From Aplectana chamaeleonis (lineage: Eukaryota > Nematoda > Chromadorea > Rhabditida > Cosmocercidae): a stretch of DNA of 64,000 nucleotides. The notes beneath the pieces were generated by a model. The model ran no database searches. It was given only the letters and a program-made list of their open reading frames with translations, and was not told where the DNA came from. The position numbers were made by a program, and so were the translations under genes. Shown piece after piece: positions 60,031-64,000 of the stretch (position 1 is its first letter; each line of letters begins with the position of its first letter). The DNA is taken from positions 372,001 to 436,000 of the forward strand of contig JAPDOI010000373.1 in assembly GCA_029168955.1 (NCBI GenBank), read 5' to 3'.

Positions 60031-60537
60031 CGGCAAAGGAGTGAAAATCGAAAACGCGGTTGCGATTCATCCGTTCATCTAGAGACGATTATAAATTGCC
60101 GCCGGCACAAAGTTCTCACGGTAAACAAAATTGATGATAACCAGTTGATAAAGGGTAGGGTATAAAAGAATTTGAGAGCGGTGTGTTTTCATTCACACAC
60201 CATCTTTCTCCGGAGGTGAGCGGCCGAAGCTGAACACACTAGGGATTCTGGAAACAGCCTCACCGGTGATAGAGATAACACGATATTGGGGCCTACTCAT
60301 GGAAAACTCTGGTAAGAAAAACAACTCCACTTCCGTGAGGGCAAATTATAATCCTGTTTCATCTAGTCGTCATTGGGTTTGGAAACCAAGAAAAAGGGTG
60401 TGAACTGTGGTGGCGCTAGAAGGAGTGGGCAAGTTTTATGCAAAAGGGGTCTTCTACACAACTGCATGGACATATGAAAGTCATATCTGAGGGTGTAATA
60501 TGCCTTTAAAAGGAAACTTTTGCTAAAATTAAGTGAA
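60031..60537. other. Spacer between array D and its foldback tail
   Basis: No gene recognised. TGATAAAGGGTAGGG at about 60148 also occurs near 46188 upstream of array B. Confidence 0.4.
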
Positions 60538-61236
60538 ATTATCTGACTGTTTTGCTTTGCTACGAATTAGTATGATTTCGAAATGTGACATTTGTGAGAA
60601 ACTCGTTAAAAGAGGTGAAATGTCTTATGCTACTGATTTGGCATGGGAATAAACTCGAAAGAAGCGCTAAAAAGTCAGTGAAATGATTCATCGTTGATTT
60701 GGCTGTGCACTTGTTTACTAAACAACAAAAATTGAGTGTGAGATTGAAAAACCAAATCACGCACTTCTCTTCTGAAATCAACCTAACGCTTGCAGTTTAG
60801 GTGAACAAGTCTTAGGTCCTTGCAAAATTATGTTGCGTCTCCCACCTCAATCATTTAGAAATATTGATTTTCAAGCATTACTAAATTATTTGACGCGTTC
60901 GCTTCGGATTGACTATCAATTAATGAAAGTGGAAATAACATCACGTAGTGTGTTTATGTTTTCACTAAGAGAACTGCTGTCACACGAATACGTAAATGCT
61001 CAGTAAGAAGTGCTTGATTTGGTTTTCAATGTCACACTCAATTTTTGTTGTTTAGTAAACAAGTGCACAGCCAAATCAACGATGAATCATTTCACTGAGT
61101 TTTTGCGCTTCTTTCGAGTTTATTCCCATACCAAATCAGTAGCATAAGACGTTTCACCTCTTTTAACGAGTTTCTCACAAATGTCACATTTCCAAATCAT
61201 ACTAATACGTAGCAAAGCAAAACACTTAGATAATCA
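60538..61236. mobile_element. Foldback tail of the composite repeat, copy 2
   Basis: Left arm ATTATCTGACTGTTTTGCTT, right arm the complement ending ATAAT near 61236; GTGCACTTGTTTACTAAACA pairs with TGTTTAGTAAACAAGTGCAC. It corresponds to 27923-28526 (shared TGATTTGGC.GTGCAC and AACGAGTTTCTCACA blocks). Confidence 0.8.
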
Positions 61237-61439
61237 GTCATTGAAACACAATAGAAATACTTAGATTGATAGTGTTACCATTCGCCGGTTCATTTCATTT
61301 CTGCCTTGAATCCCGAGTGCTCCCTTCTGTCTAGGATAGTACCCAAAAGGGCAGGAGGAGGGTTTTCATTCATTCGTCCACCCATTTTCGGGGAAGGTCT
61401 GTACTCAGGCTTTCATCCGGACCCTACCAGTGTCAGAAC

Positions 61440-61863
61440 CAGGGATGAGCGGAATTCCGATTTCCGATGGTTTTTGGCCTTCCGATTTCCGAAAAAAAAG
61501 CCTGAGAATGCGGAAGAAATCGGAAATATTCACGAGATAAAAAATTTTACGCTCTCCCTGGCCAAATCCCCAGAGGGTTATTTTAGGCGCTGAATTCGGA
61601 TTCGAGGTCCGTTTTCACTTTTCACAAAGCCAGATACAATTGTGTTTGCATGAAAACTTTCAGTAAAGAAGGATGAGTTCAAGTTTTTTTCGTACGCGCA
61701 GTCACCAGGGGGGGAGCGTTAAGAATTTCACTGAATGTATTTCCGATTTCCAATTTCCGCATTCCGATTTCCGATGGTTTTTGGCGTTCCGATTTCCGAT
61801 TTCCGAAATTGAGAAGGTCTTTCCGATTTCCGAGGTTCAGAAAAAAATTTCCGCTCATCCCTG
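61440..61863. mobile_element. hAT-type MITE, 424 bp
   Basis: Starts CAGGGATGAGCGGAA and ends TTCCGCTCATCCCTG, with a perfect 8-bp target duplication GTCAGAAC on both sides (61432-61439 and 61864-61871). The interior is built of TTCCGATTTCCGA units in direct and inverted orientation plus a unique centre. Non-autonomous. Confidence 0.92.
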
Positions 61864-61871
61864 GTCAGAAC

Positions 61872-62732
61872 CTCTCAGACTGGTCTAGGGTGGATAAAGT
61901 GGGATTACGGCCAAATGATGCCATGCAGACCCGCAACATCAGGCTGTATTGCCCAGACGCGCACCATTGTATTGTTTCAGCCATACCCGCACCATCGGAT
62001 TGTTTTAGCAAGACGCTTACTACCTCTAATTTGCCACGTACCATGGCAGGAATCGCGGGGCACTGCCGACCGTGAAGGAGCTTATATCCTTGCCGCCACG
62101 TTTTGCGGCAAGGAAATCATTTCTTTCACGGTCGACAGTGACGGATGAACCCTTTTCGCGAGTCGTGCAGGAGAGGTGACCCCGGCGGTCGATGCCAGTC
62201 ATCAAAATTACTTTGAGCCTCTTCGCGGGCTCTGGAGGACTCTTTAGAGGAAGGCTCAAAGCCACCTTCCAAGGCTGGCACTGCAGTGCCGAGTGTGGAC
62301 TCACTAGGGCTTGTTTCACCTATATCCCGATGTTTTAGAAAACCATCTTCTGAATGTCGTAAGAATAGTCCTATGTCTCAACAATCCGTGCTCAGTGTTC
62401 TTAATGCCTCAGAGCTTTACAGAAGATTCCCAAAAGTGATCATTTCCATAGCTTTGCGAATAGAAAAGGGGTACCCGAATGGCAATTTTTGGGTGCTCAG
62501 AAAAGTTGTTCTGCATTCAGCTCAAAACCTTTCCTAGGGGGGGTCGTTCTAGGTGCTTATTTAGAATCTGAAGCCCACTTGTCGATTTTTCAGAAATTTG
62601 GTTGATTTGGTTGAAAGATTTTCTATAGTGGAAATTCTGCTGACCTAGCGCGGCTTTTGACGATTTTCTGAATGCTACGATGGAAGTGCGGTTCTATTCT
62701 AGACGATGGGGGCACTCAAGATTCAGCCATTT
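61872..62732. other. Unassigned with repeat relics
   Basis: 62060-62140 holds a partial palindrome (CACTGCCGACCGTGAA..., TTTCACGGTCGACAGTG). 62215-62320 is related to 34870-34965. No gene. Confidence 0.4.
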
Positions 62733-63367
62733 AAAGGCAGCATACACGCTCACAAACATGGTTGAGATAACAGCACAAATAGGACCGCCTGGCCCCTACC
62801 ATCTCGTAAACGGCGTTTGAAGCGCTGAAAACCATCCAGGTTGACAGAATTCAAGCATTCCCGTCTCGAAAGCCTGTGGAACCCCACCCCTACGAATAAC
62901 AGAATGAAGAGTGAGACATGTGAAAACATTTGATAGCTTAGAGTGATAGCCCTAGCAAATGAGAGTCTACGAGAGAAACGGCTTGGTTTACCTGAATATA
63001 GCATGTCTGTTTACTGATGAAATGCTCCATTTTATAAGCCAGCCGGAGTAGATGGGTTTTCTTGAAAGTGGATGGGAATTAATCGGTATGTAAACAAGTT
63101 ATATACAGGGAAATCAAGCTGTTTCTCTCGTAGACTCTCATTATATAGTGCTATCGCTCTGAATTATCAAATGCTTCCACATGCCTCACTCTTCATTCTG
63201 TTATTTGTAGGGGTGGGGTTCCACAGGCATTCGAGACGGGAATGCTCGAATTCTGTCAACCTGGATGGTTTTTAGCGCTTCAAACGCCGTTGACGGCATG
63301 GTAGGGGCCAGGCGATTCTATTTATGCTGTTATCTCAACCATTTTTGTGAGCGTGTATGCTGCCTTT
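62733..63367. mobile_element. Long foldback MITE (AAAGGCAGCATACACGCTC family), copy 2
   Basis: Arms of about 270 bp: AAAGGCAGCATACACGCTCA ... CATCCAGGTTGACAGAATTC on the left, mirrored by GAATTCTGTCAACCTGGATG ... GAGCGTGTATGCTGCCTTT on the right. The termini are those of the element at 8267; the interiors differ. It could form a near-complete 270-bp hairpin. Confidence 0.85.
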
Positions 63368-63377
63368 AAATGAATGA

Positions 63378-63677
63378 CAACTTTGATTTCAGATTCGTCA
63401 TACCGCTATCAATCAGTGTTGTTTCAGAAACTCCAATAAAATATACCATTTGATTCAGTCAATCATTTCATTTTTGTTCTGAATCCTGGGTGCCCCCCCC
63501 TGCTAGGATAATACCGAAATTGTCCCAAAACTTCTGCATGGAGGTTATTCGGGCTGTTTAACACAAATCTGTGTATCGTTTGTCGAATTTCCTCGGATTG
63601 CGGAATGCAATGGTGGGCATACAGTAGAGTTTTGAAGCGAATAATTTTGATTTTTCTATTAATTCTGATATTTCCTC
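63378..63677. other. Unassigned with a relic repeat
   Basis: About 63540-63600 carries a degenerate GTGCTGAACACGAAT-type unit (GGCTGTTTAACACAAATCTG). No gene. Confidence 0.4.
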
Positions 63678-64000
63678 AGGCCCCGGTCATAGTTGGATGA
63701 GCCGACGTATCCAGCCCGGTCGATACACACAGAAAGCATTGCAAACGGATTGCAAAAATCACCCGGTGTATCCCTCCGACATCACCCAACAGCCACCAAC
63801 ACCCGCCGACACCAGCCCGGTCGATACGTATGAACAACATGGTGAGATGAGGCTGAGAAAATCACCCGGTGTATCCGACGCGGTCGATATCCATGCAATA
63901 CGTGGATGACGGGGGATGAGAAAAACGCCGGGCGGGCGGGCCAATGATAAACACTGCGTATCAGTAGAAAGCTATCGACACTGCTACCTCTGTTTCTTCA
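63678..64000. mobile_element. Second copy of the AGGCCCCGGTCATAGTTGG foldback, cut by the window end
   Basis: Matches 51351-51727 in direct orientation: GGTCGATACACACAGAA, ACGTATGAACAACATGGTGA and GATATCCATGCAATACGTGG are shared. Its right end lies outside the window. Confidence 0.8.

Overview
The window looks like nuclear DNA of a parasitic clade V nematode, most likely a strongylid or hookworm-like worm. The reasons are a caspase very close to Caenorhabditis CED-3 but with long introns, a Tc3-like transposon, an RTE-type retrotransposon, Penelope-like elements with a GIY-YIG domain, two sequences close to the nematode SL1 leader, and very dense foldback (MITE-like) DNA. No species is claimed.

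The only host gene I can establish is a ced-3-type caspase on the + strand, 3240-20625. Nine coding exons (3240-3403, 3577-3647, 3704-4062, 4292-4397, 4538-4657, 6757-6866, 7988-8104, 18621-18728, 20551-20625) join without a phase conflict into 409 codons. They encode the rest of a CARD, a serine-containing linker, the large subunit (catalytic His and the QACRG cysteine), the small subunit (YVSWRNS) and a CED-3-like C terminus. At least one upstream exon, holding the start codon and the first CARD helices, was not found. One intron is about 10.5 kb and has filled with a Tc3-like transposon, a decayed RTE element and several foldbacks. A 47-codon ORF may overlap the 3' end on the other strand.

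Layout: 2-1714 decayed jockey-like LINE; 3240-20625 ced-3; 20626-23290 mostly unassigned; 23294-28526 a composite repeat (leader, (TG)n, 42-bp minisatellite, foldback tail) split by a 2-kb hAT-like insertion; 28530-39020 foldbacks, AT-rich TTCGAA-type repeats, a 1.2-1.7 kb duplication and a second, inverted hAT-like copy; 39566-43462 two head-to-head Penelope-like copies with nested insertions and hammerhead-like motifs; 43500-46280 mostly unassigned; 46282-49890 and 54440-58600 two large 42-bp arrays in the opposite orientation; 49964-53040 a microsatellite and two abutting foldback elements; 59007-61236 a second copy of the composite repeat; 61440-63367 a hAT-type MITE and a long foldback; 63678-64000 the start of another foldback copy.

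Two things stand out. First, a 42-bp minisatellite superfamily (two 21-bp halves) makes up roughly 16% of the window in both orientations. It is open in several reading frames, giving ORFs up to 1129 codons that are probably not proteins, and it is carried in a repeated composite module. Second, the repeats cut into each other, so insertion order and target-site duplications can be read directly.
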